From contig NZ_JAALBX010000011.1 in NCBI RefSeq assembly GCF_011077955.1, positions 62,001 through 126,000 on the forward strand: a DNA stretch of 64,000 bases, in the 5' to 3' direction. The translations under genes and the position numbers were made by a program. Positions 56,296 through 64,000 of the stretch are shown here, piece after piece; the stretch's first letter is position 1, and every line of letters begins with the position of its first letter. This DNA comes from Citrobacter freundii. Its GTDB lineage: Bacteria > Pseudomonadota > Gammaproteobacteria > Enterobacterales > Enterobacteriaceae. The notes under the pieces are model-generated. The model was not told where the DNA came from and ran no database searches. It was given only the letters and a program-made list of their open reading frames with translations.

Positions 56296-57852
56296 TTGAT
56301 CCCGGACGTATCACAGGCGCTGGCCTGGCTTGAAAAACATCCTGATGCTTTACAGGGCATTCGTCGTGGGCTTGAGCGCGAAACATTACGCGTGACGCCC
56401 GAAGGACATCTTGCCGAAACCGGGCATCCGGAGTCGCTAGGCTCAGCGCTGACTCATCAGTGGATCACCACCGATTTTGCAGAAGCCCTACTGGAATTTA
56501 TTACACCGGTTGATGGCGATATTGACCATATGCTGGCGGTGATGCGCGATATCCATCGGCACGTGGCGCGTGAGCTTGGCGATGAACGTATGTGGCCGCT
56601 CAGCATGCCGTGTTATATCGCAGATGGGCAAAATATTGAACTGGCGCAGTATGGCAGCTCGAATATTGGCCGTCTGAAGACGTTGTACCGCGAAGGGCTG
56701 AAAAACCGCTACGGCGCGCTTATGCAGACTATTTCCGGGGTGCATTATAACTTCTCGCTGCCGCTGGCCTTCTGGCAGGCGAAATGCGGCGTGAAAGACA
56801 GCGACAGCGGGAAATCGGCCATTTCTGCGGGCTATTTCCGCCTTATCCGTAACTACTATCGTTTCGGCTGGGTGATCCCGTATCTGTTTGGCGCATCGCC
56901 GGCCGTGTGCTCTTCGTTCCTGCAGGGTAAAACGACTACGTTGCCGTTTGAGAAAACCGACTGTGGTATGTATTACCTGCCATATGCGACGTCGCTGCGC
57001 TTAAGCGATCTGGGTTATACCAATAAATCGCAAAGCAATCTCGGTATTACGTTTAACGATCTCGATACGTATGTGGCAGGCTTAAAGCGTGCGATTAAAA
57101 CGCCGTCGGAAGAATACGCAAAAATCGGCCTGATGGACGGCGATAAGCATCTGCAAATCAACGCCAACATCCTGCAGATTGAAAATGAGCTGTATGCGCC
57201 GATTCGCCCGAAACGCGTTACCCGCAAAGGTGAAACGCCGTCGGACGCGCTATTACGCGGCGGCATTGAATACATTGAAGTGCGTTCGCTGGATATCAAC
57301 CCGTTCTCAGCAACGGGCGTTGATGAACAGCAGGTGCGTTTCCTGGATCTGTTTATGATCTGGTGCGTTCTGGCCGATGCGCCGGAGATGAGCAGCGATG
57401 AGCTGCTGTGTACCCGTAAAAACTGGAACCGCGTGATCCTTGAAGGCCGCAAACCGGGCTTAACGCTGGGCATAGGCTGCGAAACCGCGCAACATCCGCT
57501 TGAGAAAGTGGGTAAAGATCTGTTCCGGGATTTACTGACGGTGGCGCATACGCTGGACGGCATCGCCGGAAATCGGCAGTATCAGGACGTCTGCGAACAA
57601 CTGGTCGCCTGTTTCGATGATCCTGAATTAACTTACTCGGCGCGTATTTTACGTTCGATGATCGATAAAGGGATTGGCGGCACGGGCATCGCGCTGGCGG
57701 ATAAGTACCGTTCGCAATTGCGTGAAGAGCCGTATGAAGTGTTGAGTGAAGCGGATTTCGCCAAAGAGCACGATGAGTCATGGGAGCGTCAACGCGCGAT
57801 TGAAGCGGCTGACACGGAATCATTTGACGAATTTCTGGCAAAGCAGAACTAG
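56296..57852 (+). CDS. gshA: Glutamate-cysteine ligase
   Basis: 518 residues when started at TTG 56296, with GGGAGG 6 bp upstream; the same length and rare UUG start as E. coli gshA. An ATG at 56257 would add 13 unconserved residues. First, rate-limiting step of glutathione synthesis. Family motifs: GLERETLRV near 19-27, [12 protein letters not shown] near 60-71, PLSMPCYI near 103, and [17 protein letters not shown] in the C-terminal half. The poor start probably limits expression. micA lies antisense-oriented just downstream. Confidence 0.96.
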   Translation: MIPDVSQALAWLEKHPDALQGIRRGLERETLRVTPEGHLAETGHPESLGSALTHQWITTDFAEALLEFITPVDGDIDHMLAVMRDIHRHVARELGDERMWPLSMPCYIADGQNIELAQYGSSNIGRLKTLYREGLKNRYGALMQTISGVHYNFSLPLAFWQAKCGVKDSDSGKSAISAGYFRLIRNYYRFGWVIPYLFGASPAVCSSFLQGKTTTLPFEKTDCGMYYLPYATSLRLSDLGYTNKSQSNLGITFNDLDTYVAGLKRAIKTPSEEYAKIGLMDGDKHLQINANILQIENELYAPIRPKRVTRKGETPSDALLRGGIEYIEVRSLDINPFSATGVDEQQVRFLDLFMIWCVLADAPEMSSDELLCTRKNWNRVILEGRKPGLTLGIGCETAQHPLEKVGKDLFRDLLTVAHTLDGIAGNRQYQDVCEQLVACFDDPELTYSARILRSMIDKGIGGTGIALADKYRSQLREEPYEVLSEADFAKEHDESWERQRAIEAADTESFDEFLAKQN

Positions 57853-57861
57853 CAGAAAAAG

Positions 57862-57935
57862 AAAAGGCCACACGTAGGTGGCCAAAAAATTTCATCTCTG
57901 AAGACAGGGATGATGATAACAAATGCGCGTCTTTC
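57862..57935 (-). ncRNA. micA: Small RNA MicA (SraD)
   Basis: About 74 nt on the minus strand between gshA and luxS, the E. coli position. The 5' part GAAAGACGCGCATTTGTTAT and CATCATCCCTG, the ompA-pairing region, are identical to E. coli MicA, and the 3' end is the GGCCAC-GTGGCC hairpin with TTTTCTTTT. Hfq-dependent repressor of ompA and other envelope mRNAs under sigma-E. Confidence 0.93.
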
Positions 57936-57941
57936 ATATAT

Positions 57942-57968
57942 TCAGACTCGCCTGGAAAACAATAGTTC
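57942..57968 (-). promoter_or_regulatory. Sigma-E-type promoter of micA
   Basis: On the minus strand GAACTA (57968-57963), 16-bp spacer and TCTGA (57946-57942), six bases before the MicA start. This matches the sigma-E pattern GAACTT-N16-TCnnA and the E. coli micA promoter. Confidence 0.8.
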
Positions 57969-58007
57969 ATTTAAATTCAAAAAATATCACTGCCTGGAGG
58001 TGACCCG

Positions 58008-58523
58008 ATGCCATTACTGGATAGCTTTACCGTTGACCATACCCGTATGCAGGCGCCGGCGGTACGTGTAGCCAAGACCATGCACACGCCCCACGGCGAC
58101 ACCATCACCGTATTCGACCTGCGCTTTTGCATTCCTAACCAGGAAGTGATGCCGGAAAAAGGCATTCACACCCTGGAGCACCTGTTCGCGGGCTTTATGC
58201 GCGATCACCTGAATGGCAACGGCGTAGAAATTATCGATATTTCACCGATGGGCTGCCGTACGGGCTTTTATATGAGCCTGATTGGCGAGCCGCAGGAGCA
58301 ACGTGTGGCTGATGCATGGAAAGCGGCCATGGAAGACGTACTCAAGGTAAAAGAACAGAACCAGATCCCGGAACTGAACGTTTACCAGTGCGGTACTTAC
58401 CATATGCATTCTCTGCAAGAAGCGCAGGATATCGCCCGTCATATCGTTGAGCGCGGCGTTGGCGTGAACAGTAACGAAGAGTTGGCGCTGCCGAAAGAAA
58501 CGCTGAAAGAACTGCACATCTAG
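58008..58523 (+). CDS. luxS: S-ribosylhomocysteine lyase LuxS
   Basis: 171 residues, E. coli length. Cleaves S-ribosylhomocysteine to homocysteine and DPD, the precursor of autoinducer-2. Metal ligands H54 and H58 (HTLEHLF) and the cysteine of YQCGTYH near 128 are present, with catalytic C83 in [18 protein letters not shown] precedes the ATG. Its promoter region is shared with divergent micA. Confidence 0.98.
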   Translation: MPLLDSFTVDHTRMQAPAVRVAKTMHTPHGDTITVFDLRFCIPNQEVMPEKGIHTLEHLFAGFMRDHLNGNGVEIIDISPMGCRTGFYMSLIGEPQEQRVADAWKAAMEDVLKVKEQNQIPELNVYQCGTYHMHSLQEAQDIARHIVERGVGVNSNEELALPKETLKELHI

Positions 58524-58545
58524 TCACTGCGCTGGGCTTATAAAA

Positions 58546-58570
58546 AAAAAGCGCCATTGGCGCTTTTTTT
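58546..58570. terminator. Bidirectional terminator between luxS and emrB
   Basis: A-run, AGCGCC-att-GGCGCT stem, then T7; works for luxS on plus and emrB on minus. Confidence 0.85.
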
Positions 58571-58587
58571 GTCTGTCTGACAGGGCG

Positions 58588-60126
58588 CTAATGCGCGCCA
58601 CCGCCGCCACCGCCAGCCCCGAAGGGAGGCCGGGCAAACCACACCAGCCCGAGCAGCACCAGAAACACCCCCGCAGAAATCCAGAATATCTCATTGGCGG
58701 AAATGATAAGCCCCTGGTTGGTGATTTCACGCGCCAGATAGCCCGACGCCTGCTCTTGACTCATCCCAAGCCCCTGCAACTGATTATACATTTCCTGGGC
58801 ATTAGGATTGTAGGGGTTAACCGATTCGGTCAGTTGCGCATGATGCAGCGACTCGCGGTTGGTCCAAAGGGTAGTCGTGATGGACGTCCCGATAGAGCCT
58901 GCCAGCGTACGCATAAAGTTCGATAAACTCGATGCGGCGGCCATGCGTTCCGGCGGAAGGCCGGACAGGGTAATAGTGGTCAGCGGCATAAAGAAACAAG
59001 CCACAGCGAAGCCCTGGATAAACTGCGGCCAGGCCGACGCGCCGAAATCCATTCCCGGTTCGAAGGTATATGCTCGCCAGTAGAAACACACTGCATACAT
59101 AATGAAGCTGAATGTAACCAGACGGCGCATATCAAGCCGGTGGGCAAAACGTCCGATTATCGGCGACAGCAGCACCGGAATCACCCCCACCGGCGCTGAT
59201 GCCAGACCTGCCCAGGTGGCGGTATAGCCGTATACCTCCTGTAGCAGCTGCGGCAGCAACACGATCGCCCCGAAATAAAGCATGTAAGCGAGGCTGATAC
59301 ACAGACAGCCGATGGTGAAGTTTCGCGACTTAAAGAGCGAGAGATCGACAATGGGATTGTCATCGGTGAGCTCCCAGACGATAAGGAAACTTAGCGCCAC
59401 CACCGCGACGATGGTGAGGATGACTATTTCATTGGAGCTAAACCAGTCGAGCTCTTTACCGCGGTCCAGCATGACCTGCAAACTGCCGATGCCGACAACC
59501 AACAGCCCCAACCCCACGGCATCAATGCGCCGCTGTTCGGTGCGGGTTTCACGGTGTCGCAAGGTTTGCAGCGTCAACAGCACCACCAGCGCGCCAATCG
59601 GCACGTTGATAAAGAAAATCCAGCCCCAGTGGTAGTTATCACTGATCCAGCCGCCAAGGATGGGGCCGCAGATCGGCGCTACGATCACCGTCATTGACCA
59701 CAATGCCAGCGCAATGCTGCGTTTGGCGGGCGGATAGTTGTTCAGTAATAAACTCTGGGACAGCGGGATCAACGGCCCGGCAACAATCCCCTGAATCACG
59801 CGGAAGAAAATCAGCATGTTCAGACTGGACGAGACACCGCAGGCCCAGGAGGCGAGCACAAACAGAATGGTCGCCCACAGGAACAGTTTGACTTCACCAA
59901 AGCGCTTCGCCAGCCAGCCGGTGAGGGGAATGGAAATCGCATTCGCCACGCCGAACGAGGTAATCACCCATGTTCCCTGGCTCAGTGAAGAGCCAAGGTT
60001 ACCGGCAATAGTGGGGATCGCCACGTTCGCAATGGTGGAGTCCAACACCTGCATAAAGGTCGCCAGCGACAGCGCAATGGTCATGATGACCAGTTGCGCG
60101 CCTTCCAGCGGTTTACGTTGTTGCAT
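58588..60126 (-). CDS. emrB: Multidrug efflux MFS permease EmrB
   Basis: 512 residues from MQQRKPLEGAQ (E. coli length; an upstream in-frame ATG inside emrA is not used). DHA2-family 14-helix drug:proton antiporter of the inner membrane that works with EmrA and TolC to export hydrophobic compounds (CCCP, nalidixic acid, thiolactomycin). Motif C-like GPILGGWISDNYHWGWIFFIN near 148-168 in two parts and a glycine-rich C-terminus ending GGGGAH. emrA ends inside the 15 bp before it. Confidence 0.97.
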   Translation of the reverse strand: MQQRKPLEGAQLVIMTIALSLATFMQVLDSTIANVAIPTIAGNLGSSLSQGTWVITSFGVANAISIPLTGWLAKRFGEVKLFLWATILFVLASWACGVSSSLNMLIFFRVIQGIVAGPLIPLSQSLLLNNYPPAKRSIALALWSMTVIVAPICGPILGGWISDNYHWGWIFFINVPIGALVVLLTLQTLRHRETRTEQRRIDAVGLGLLVVGIGSLQVMLDRGKELDWFSSNEIVILTIVAVVALSFLIVWELTDDNPIVDLSLFKSRNFTIGCLCISLAYMLYFGAIVLLPQLLQEVYGYTATWAGLASAPVGVIPVLLSPIIGRFAHRLDMRRLVTFSFIMYAVCFYWRAYTFEPGMDFGASAWPQFIQGFAVACFFMPLTTITLSGLPPERMAAASSLSNFMRTLAGSIGTSITTTLWTNRESLHHAQLTESVNPYNPNAQEMYNQLQGLGMSQEQASGYLAREITNQGLIISANEIFWISAGVFLVLLGLVWFARPPFGAGGGGGGAH

Positions 60127-60140
60127 ATCCCCTCCGCCAC

Positions 60141-61313
60141 TCAATTCGCGTTGGCCCGCACGATATCGTTGATAAGCGTGTTAACGGGCTCAAGGCTAAT
60201 CTCACGGGCGTTGCTTTCGTAGACCGGCTCCGAGCGGGGCTGATTCGCCAACACCTGACCGTCGCGGTTACTGGTATTGACTTCCACTAGCGTCGACAGG
60301 CCGATACGCAGCGGATGCTGTTCTAACTGTTTGGCGTCGATTTCTATACGCACCGGTAAACGCTGAACCACTTTGATCCAGTTGCCGGTGGCGTTTTGGG
60401 CTGGCAGCAAAGAGAACGCGCTCCCGGTACCCATATCCAGGCCAACGACTTTACCGGTGTATTTAACATCATCACCGTAAACGTCGCTTATCACGGTAGC
60501 TGGTTGACCAATACGCATATGCGCCAGTTGGGTTTCTTTGAAGTTAGCGTCCACCCACAGGTTCGTCGCGGGCACCACGGCCATTAACGGCGTAGTCGGG
60601 CTGATTTGCGCGCCCGGTTGCACTGCGCGGCGTGACACATAGCCGGTCAACGGACTGACGATTTTGGTACGCTCAAGCGCAAGCCAGGCATTGCGCACTT
60701 CGGTAGCCGCCTGCTTCACCGCGGGCTGATCTTCGAGTTTAGAACCCAAAATCATCGCCTGGTTTGCATTGTATTGTTGAACGGCAACATCAAGCTGCGC
60801 CTGCGCGCTGGTCACGGCATCACGGGCGTGTTGCAGCTCTTCACGGCCAATCAAATTGGCGCTGCCCAAAGGAATACGACGGTTTAAGTCGCTTTGCGCC
60901 TGGGCCAACGCGGTTTTTTGAAGTTCAATATTGGCCTGGTACTGCTTGCTATTAATCATTAACTGATGGGTTTGACGAACGCTGGACGCGAGCTGCGTCT
61001 GCGCTTTTTCAAACGCCTGCTGCGCATCTGTGGGATCAAGCGTTACCAGCACATCGCCTTTTTTGACGAAGTCGGTATTGTCTGCCCACACTTTGGTGAC
61101 GCTCCCGGAAACCTGGGCCATGATTTGCACCTGATTTCCCGCCACGTACGCATCATCGGTTTCTTCGTAATGACGCAACACTAAAAACCAATAGATCCCA
61201 TATGCCACTGCCAGAACAATAAAGAGCAGCGTTAATAAGATGAGCACGCTTTTGCGTTTGCCTTTCTTATTCACCGCTTGCTGCGGGGTGGTATTCTCCG
61301 CATTTGCGCTCAT
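60141..61313 (-). CDS. emrA: Multidrug efflux membrane fusion protein EmrA
   Basis: 390 residues from MSANAENTTPQQ (E. coli length; four residues upstream dropped). Periplasmic adaptor: basic cytoplasmic tail, one transmembrane helix (about 27-47), then alpha-helical hairpin between the halves of a lipoyl/biotinyl domain and a beta-barrel (SPLTGYVSRRAVQPGAQISP near 218-237). Links EmrB to TolC. Separated from emrR by 136 bp that contain a terminator-like hairpin. Confidence 0.97.
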   Translation of the reverse strand: MSANAENTTPQQAVNKKGKRKSVLILLTLLFIVLAVAYGIYWFLVLRHYEETDDAYVAGNQVQIMAQVSGSVTKVWADNTDFVKKGDVLVTLDPTDAQQAFEKAQTQLASSVRQTHQLMINSKQYQANIELQKTALAQAQSDLNRRIPLGSANLIGREELQHARDAVTSAQAQLDVAVQQYNANQAMILGSKLEDQPAVKQAATEVRNAWLALERTKIVSPLTGYVSRRAVQPGAQISPTTPLMAVVPATNLWVDANFKETQLAHMRIGQPATVISDVYGDDVKYTGKVVGLDMGTGSAFSLLPAQNATGNWIKVVQRLPVRIEIDAKQLEQHPLRIGLSTLVEVNTSNRDGQVLANQPRSEPVYESNAREISLEPVNTLINDIVRANAN

Positions 61314-61367
61314 GTTTTTCTCCACGATCTTTTTATTTTCTCATCGGCTGAGCCGACCTGTTGTCAG

Positions 61368-61393
61368 AAAAGGCCAGCAGTAAACTGCTGGCC
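61368..61393 (-). terminator. Terminator-like hairpin between emrR and emrA
   Basis: On the minus strand GGCCAGCAG-ttta-CTGCTGGCC followed by TTTT, perfect 9-bp stem, between the regulator and the pump genes. It could lower emrAB read-through from the emrR promoter. Confidence 0.75.
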
Positions 61394-61449
61394 TGTAACT
61401 GTAGCTTATCTATATCGATGGGGCGTTTGCGAAACGAGCGACTAAAAGA

Positions 61450-61980
61450 TTAACGCGTCGCTTCAAGAATGGTGTCGTCGGCATCCATCTGGTCAAGACG
61501 GGTCAGCAGCTTACGGGTAATGTTTTCAAGCTGTTCTTTTTCTGAGACATCCAGAGATGACCATAAATGCTGCAGGCAGTTATGCTGAGGCGGTAAAACC
61601 TGGCGCAAAAACTCCTGACCTTTCTCCGTTAACTGTAGATGCAGACAACGACGATCGTTATCGCTTTCGCGACGCTCAATCCAGCCACGCTTTTCCAGCT
61701 CATCGGCGATACGGGTAGCGTTAGTGCGTGATGACCCGAGCGCGCAGCTTAATTCGCTTGGCTGAATGCTGTGGTTTTCTTGCGATTCAAGGGTAATCAA
61801 CGCCATAAACAAGGTTTCGTTAATGCCTTGCGCTTTCAGCATCTTATTGCGGTTTTCCAGCAATTTTCCTTGCATATGCATGCACAGGCGAGTCAGCAAT
61901 ATTTCCTGATACGGGAAATCTTCGTAGCGACTGGCGCGGAATTTAAGCATTTGTTCAATGGGCGTAAACGAACTATCCAT
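61450..61980 (-). CDS. emrR: MarR-family repressor EmrR (MprA)
   Basis: 176 residues from [12 protein letters not shown] (E. coli length; a 16-residue upstream extension is unlikely). Represses emrRAB and is released by binding uncouplers and phenolics such as salicylate. Winged helix: [23 protein letters not shown] near 74-96 in two motifs and the [12 protein letters not shown] wing. The AT-rich upstream region (about 61985-62060) should hold its promoter and operator. Confidence 0.97.
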   Translation of the reverse strand: MDSSFTPIEQMLKFRASRYEDFPYQEILLTRLCMHMQGKLLENRNKMLKAQGINETLFMALITLESQENHSIQPSELSCALGSSRTNATRIADELEKRGWIERRESDNDRRCLHLQLTEKGQEFLRQVLPPQHNCLQHLWSSLDVSEKEQLENITRKLLTRLDQMDADDTILEATR

Positions 61981-62069
61981 AAGATATGACCTCATTAATT
62001 GCAGTCGATATAGTAACGACGGTAACAAATAATGTAAATGTATTATTTATTTTAACGAATTTACGAACG

Positions 62070-62405
62070 CTATATTACCGTCAACAATTTCCAGGTTATT
62101 CCATAACCTAGCGCACTCAGTAGCGTCGGAATGATGATGCTACGAGTTTTATAAAAACTGACGCCCAATACGGCGAAGCCGATGAGCGTCGGGAACAAAC
62201 GGCGGGCGTCATGGACGATTTCCGGCGCGCTTGATACCACCAGTAAGGCGCAAATGGAGGCGATGCCGATAGTATCGAGCAAAATGCCGGTAATGCCGCG
62301 TTTAGCGGGGCGCACGCTCCCGGCGCGTACCCGCAATGGCAGATAGCGGAACAGATAGTTAACCAGACCGACCAGCAGGCCAAGCAACAGGACATCAGTG
62401 CGCAT
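62070..62405 (-). CDS. ygaH: L-valine exporter subunit YgaH
   Basis: 111 residues from MRTDVLLLG (E. coli length). Small AzlD-type membrane partner of YgaZ, with hydrophobic segments at about 3-18, 45-62, 70-85 and 92-108. Its start lies 11 bp inside the ygaZ end, so coupled translation is likely. Together YgaZH exports valine and related branched-chain amino acids. Confidence 0.94.
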   Translation of the reverse strand: MRTDVLLLGLLVGLVNYLFRYLPLRVRAGSVRPAKRGITGILLDTIGIASICALLVVSSAPEIVHDARRLFPTLIGFAVLGVSFYKTRSIIIPTLLSALGYGITWKLLTVI

Positions 62406-63138
62406 GGCTACCTCTTCTGACCTGTTCAATTACCGCCGTCAGGCATCCGCAGACAATACCCGCCAGAATGGCAACCGGAATGGAAAAGAGCATCACCCCG
62501 AGCAGTGCGCCGGTCAGTGATGCCACGACGCTTAGCGACTGGGCGCGCTGGAAGGATACCAGCAGAAAACTCATAAACAAGGCGGGGAGCATAAAGCCCA
62601 TCGCCGCTTCAATGGCCGGATAGCCCTCAAGTAAGCCATTACCGGAATAAGCGCCTATCAGCGTTCCCGTCACCCACGAAAGCCACGAGCAGAACGCGAT
62701 TCCTATCATCCAGTTTTCCGTCCAGCGACGATTATCACGCACCAGTTTCGCGGTAGCCGCGGCGAAGACCTCATCGGTCAACCCAAACGCCCAGAGCGCG
62801 GTTTTCGGTTTCTTCAGATGGCTCGTAATACGGCTACGCAGGGAAGGGCCATACAGCACGTGGCGAACGTCCATTGCCATTACGGTCAGCGCTGCGACCC
62901 ACAGCGAGCTGCCTGCGGCAAGCATCGTGGTAATGACGAACTGGCTGGCGCCAGCGTAAATAATGCAGGAAAAAAACAGGCTTTCGAGGGGAGTAAAACC
63001 CAGACGGGTGGCATTCATGCCAAAGGCGAATGCCACCGGCAGATAACTGATGACGATAGGCAGACTATCTTTCACACCCTCCCAGCCCGTAGCCTGAGTG
63101 GTAGGGTGTGGATCGGTAACGGCGGCAGGGCTTTCCAT
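62395..63138 (-). CDS. ygaZ: L-valine exporter subunit YgaZ
   Basis: 247 residues (E. coli 245). AzlC-family inner-membrane protein with the [19 protein letters not shown] signature near 83-101 and [17 protein letters not shown] near 24-40. Forms the exporter with YgaH. The upstream gap to the next minus-strand gene (63139-63258) contains an ATCAAG/CTTGAT inverted repeat. Confidence 0.95.
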   Translation of the reverse strand: MESPAAVTDPHPTTQATGWEGVKDSLPIVISYLPVAFAFGMNATRLGFTPLESLFFSCIIYAGASQFVITTMLAAGSSLWVAALTVMAMDVRHVLYGPSLRSRITSHLKKPKTALWAFGLTDEVFAAATAKLVRDNRRWTENWMIGIAFCSWLSWVTGTLIGAYSGNGLLEGYPAIEAAMGFMLPALFMSFLLVSFQRAQSLSVVASLTGALLGVMLFSIPVAILAGIVCGCLTAVIEQVRRGSHAH

Positions 63139-63258
63139 AGGGTCGTTAATTAGTTGTCTGAGTTAAAATCATCAAGGTGAATATATCTTGATAACCATAA
63201 CAGAGACTTAACGACCTTTACACCCTTAAGTACAACGGGCGAGTTAACCCTTCCGCTT

Positions 63259-64000
63259 TTATCCCTGACCGTTATGACGGTGATACCCTTTCCACCACAC
63301 CAGGATATTGAGTAATGCCACCGTCGCGCCTGCTATGCACACGCCATTCCAGCCCGCATGTTGGTAGGCCGAGGCAGACATTAATGAGCCTGCGGCGCCG
63401 CCGATAAAATAGCTGGTCATGTAACCGGCCGTCAGGCGATTACGGGCGTCCGGGTAAAGGCGGTAAATCACGCTCTGGTTGGTGATATGCACGCCTTGCA
63501 CCGTCAGGTCCAGCACCACAATTCCAAGGATCAGCGCCAGTACCGAGACCTGACCAAGCGCAATTGCAATCCATGACAGCAATAGCAACGCCAGCCCGAC
63601 AGTGGTGGTGAGATGTGACTTACCTTTATCCGCAAGCCCCCCAGCCGGACGCGCGCCTAACGCGCCCGCCGCGCCCGCGAGGCCAAACAAGCCAATCGTT
63701 CCTTCCGAGAAATTAAACGGCGGCGCGGCGAGCAAAAACGCCATAGACGTCCACAGAATACTGAAGTTGGCAAAGGTCAGGCAGCCAAGGGCGGCACGGG
63801 TGCGCAGCAGTTTATCGTGAATAAAGAGCGTGAATACGGAGCGCAATAACTGCGGATAATTCAGATGAGTCTGAGGCCTGGCGACCGGAAGGCCACGCCA
63901 CAGAGCAATCGCCATCAGCGCCATTAATACTGACGCTACCCAATAAACCGTGCGCCAGCCGCCGAGGTTTGCCAGTAATCCCGCGACGGTGCGCGCCAGC
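63259..64000 (-). CDS. MFS transporter (YgaY-like), N-terminus beyond the window
   Basis: The frame is open to the right edge, so about 247 C-terminal residues are visible. Major facilitator with helices at regular spacing and loop motifs such as GLADKGKSHLTT after the seventh-helix region. Position beside ygaZ matches E. coli ygaY, a pseudogene in K-12; here no stop or frameshift is seen in the visible part. Substrate unknown; relatives are annotated as multidrug or sugar-type exporters. Confidence 0.82.
   Translation of the reverse strand, partial: LARTVAGLLANLGGWRTVYWVASVLMALMAIALWRGLPVARPQTHLNYPQLLRSVFTLFIHDKLLRTRAALGCLTFANFSILWTSMAFLLAAPPFNFSEGTIGLFGLAGAAGALGARPAGGLADKGKSHLTTTVGLALLLLSWIAIALGQVSVLALILGIVVLDLTVQGVHITNQSVIYRLYPDARNRLTAGYMTSYFIGGAAGSLMSASAYQHAGWNGVCIAGATVALLNILVWWKGYHRHNGQG

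Overview
The window is an enterobacterial chromosome segment whose order is colinear with the E. coli K-12 stretch running from gudP to ygaZ: gudP-gudX-gudD, barA, rlmD, relA, mazG, pyrG, eno, queE, queD, cysJIH, iap, cysDNC, ygbE, ftsB, ispDF, truD, surE, pcm, nlpD, rpoS, mutS, mltB, pncC, recA, recX, alaS, csrA, serV, four tRNA-Arg, yqaB, yqaA, gshA, micA, luxS, emrBA, emrR, ygaHZ. Most proteins resemble E. coli orthologues over their full length. Differences from K-12 (no mazEF, srl, nor, hyc/hyp or cas genes; cysG joined to cysDNC; bsdBCD and cueP present) suggest a non-Escherichia member of Enterobacteriaceae, perhaps near Enterobacter, Kosakonia or Cronobacter. The genus cannot be fixed from this sequence alone.

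Layout. 1-4.9 kb: D-glucarate uptake and catabolism. 5-15.5 kb: BarA sensor kinase, 23S rRNA methyltransferase, stringent response (relA, mazG), CTP synthase and enolase. 15.5-20.2 kb: accessory segment between eno and queE, with a stand-alone acyl-reductase-like dehydrogenase and a divergent RpiR regulator / PTS EIIBC / NanE epimerase unit, probably for an N-acetyl-hexosamine such as ManNAc. 20.2-33.7 kb: queuosine genes and two assimilatory sulfate reduction clusters (cysJIH and cysGDNC). Between these clusters, where K-12 has its type I-E CRISPR-Cas locus, lies an orphan hcp divergent from a toxin-44 gene that overlaps a membrane-anchored putative immunity gene. 33.9-40.2 kb: ftsB-ispD-ispF-truD-surE-pcm-nlpD-rpoS.

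40.4-43.2 kb: MarR regulator and the bsdBCD prenyl-FMN decarboxylase operon, with a perfect palindrome between them. 43.3-53.7 kb: mutS, cueP with a CueR-type promoter, mltB, pncC, recA with an SOS box, recX, alaS and csrA. 53.9-55.2 kb: tRNA-Ser(GCU) and four identical tRNA-Arg(ACG) genes in a degenerate tandem repeat carrying orphan tRNA 3' tails. 55.2-64 kb: yqaB, yqaA, gshA, the sRNA MicA with a sigma-E-type promoter, luxS, the EmrRAB multidrug efflux operon, the YgaZH branched-chain amino acid exporter and an MFS transporter cut by the window end.

The strongest accessory candidate is the hcp / toxin-44 / immunity locus at 25.98-27.52 kb, which reads as a type VI secretion cargo module with an unfused small effector. 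No CRISPR array, insertion sequence, prophage or rRNA gene was seen.
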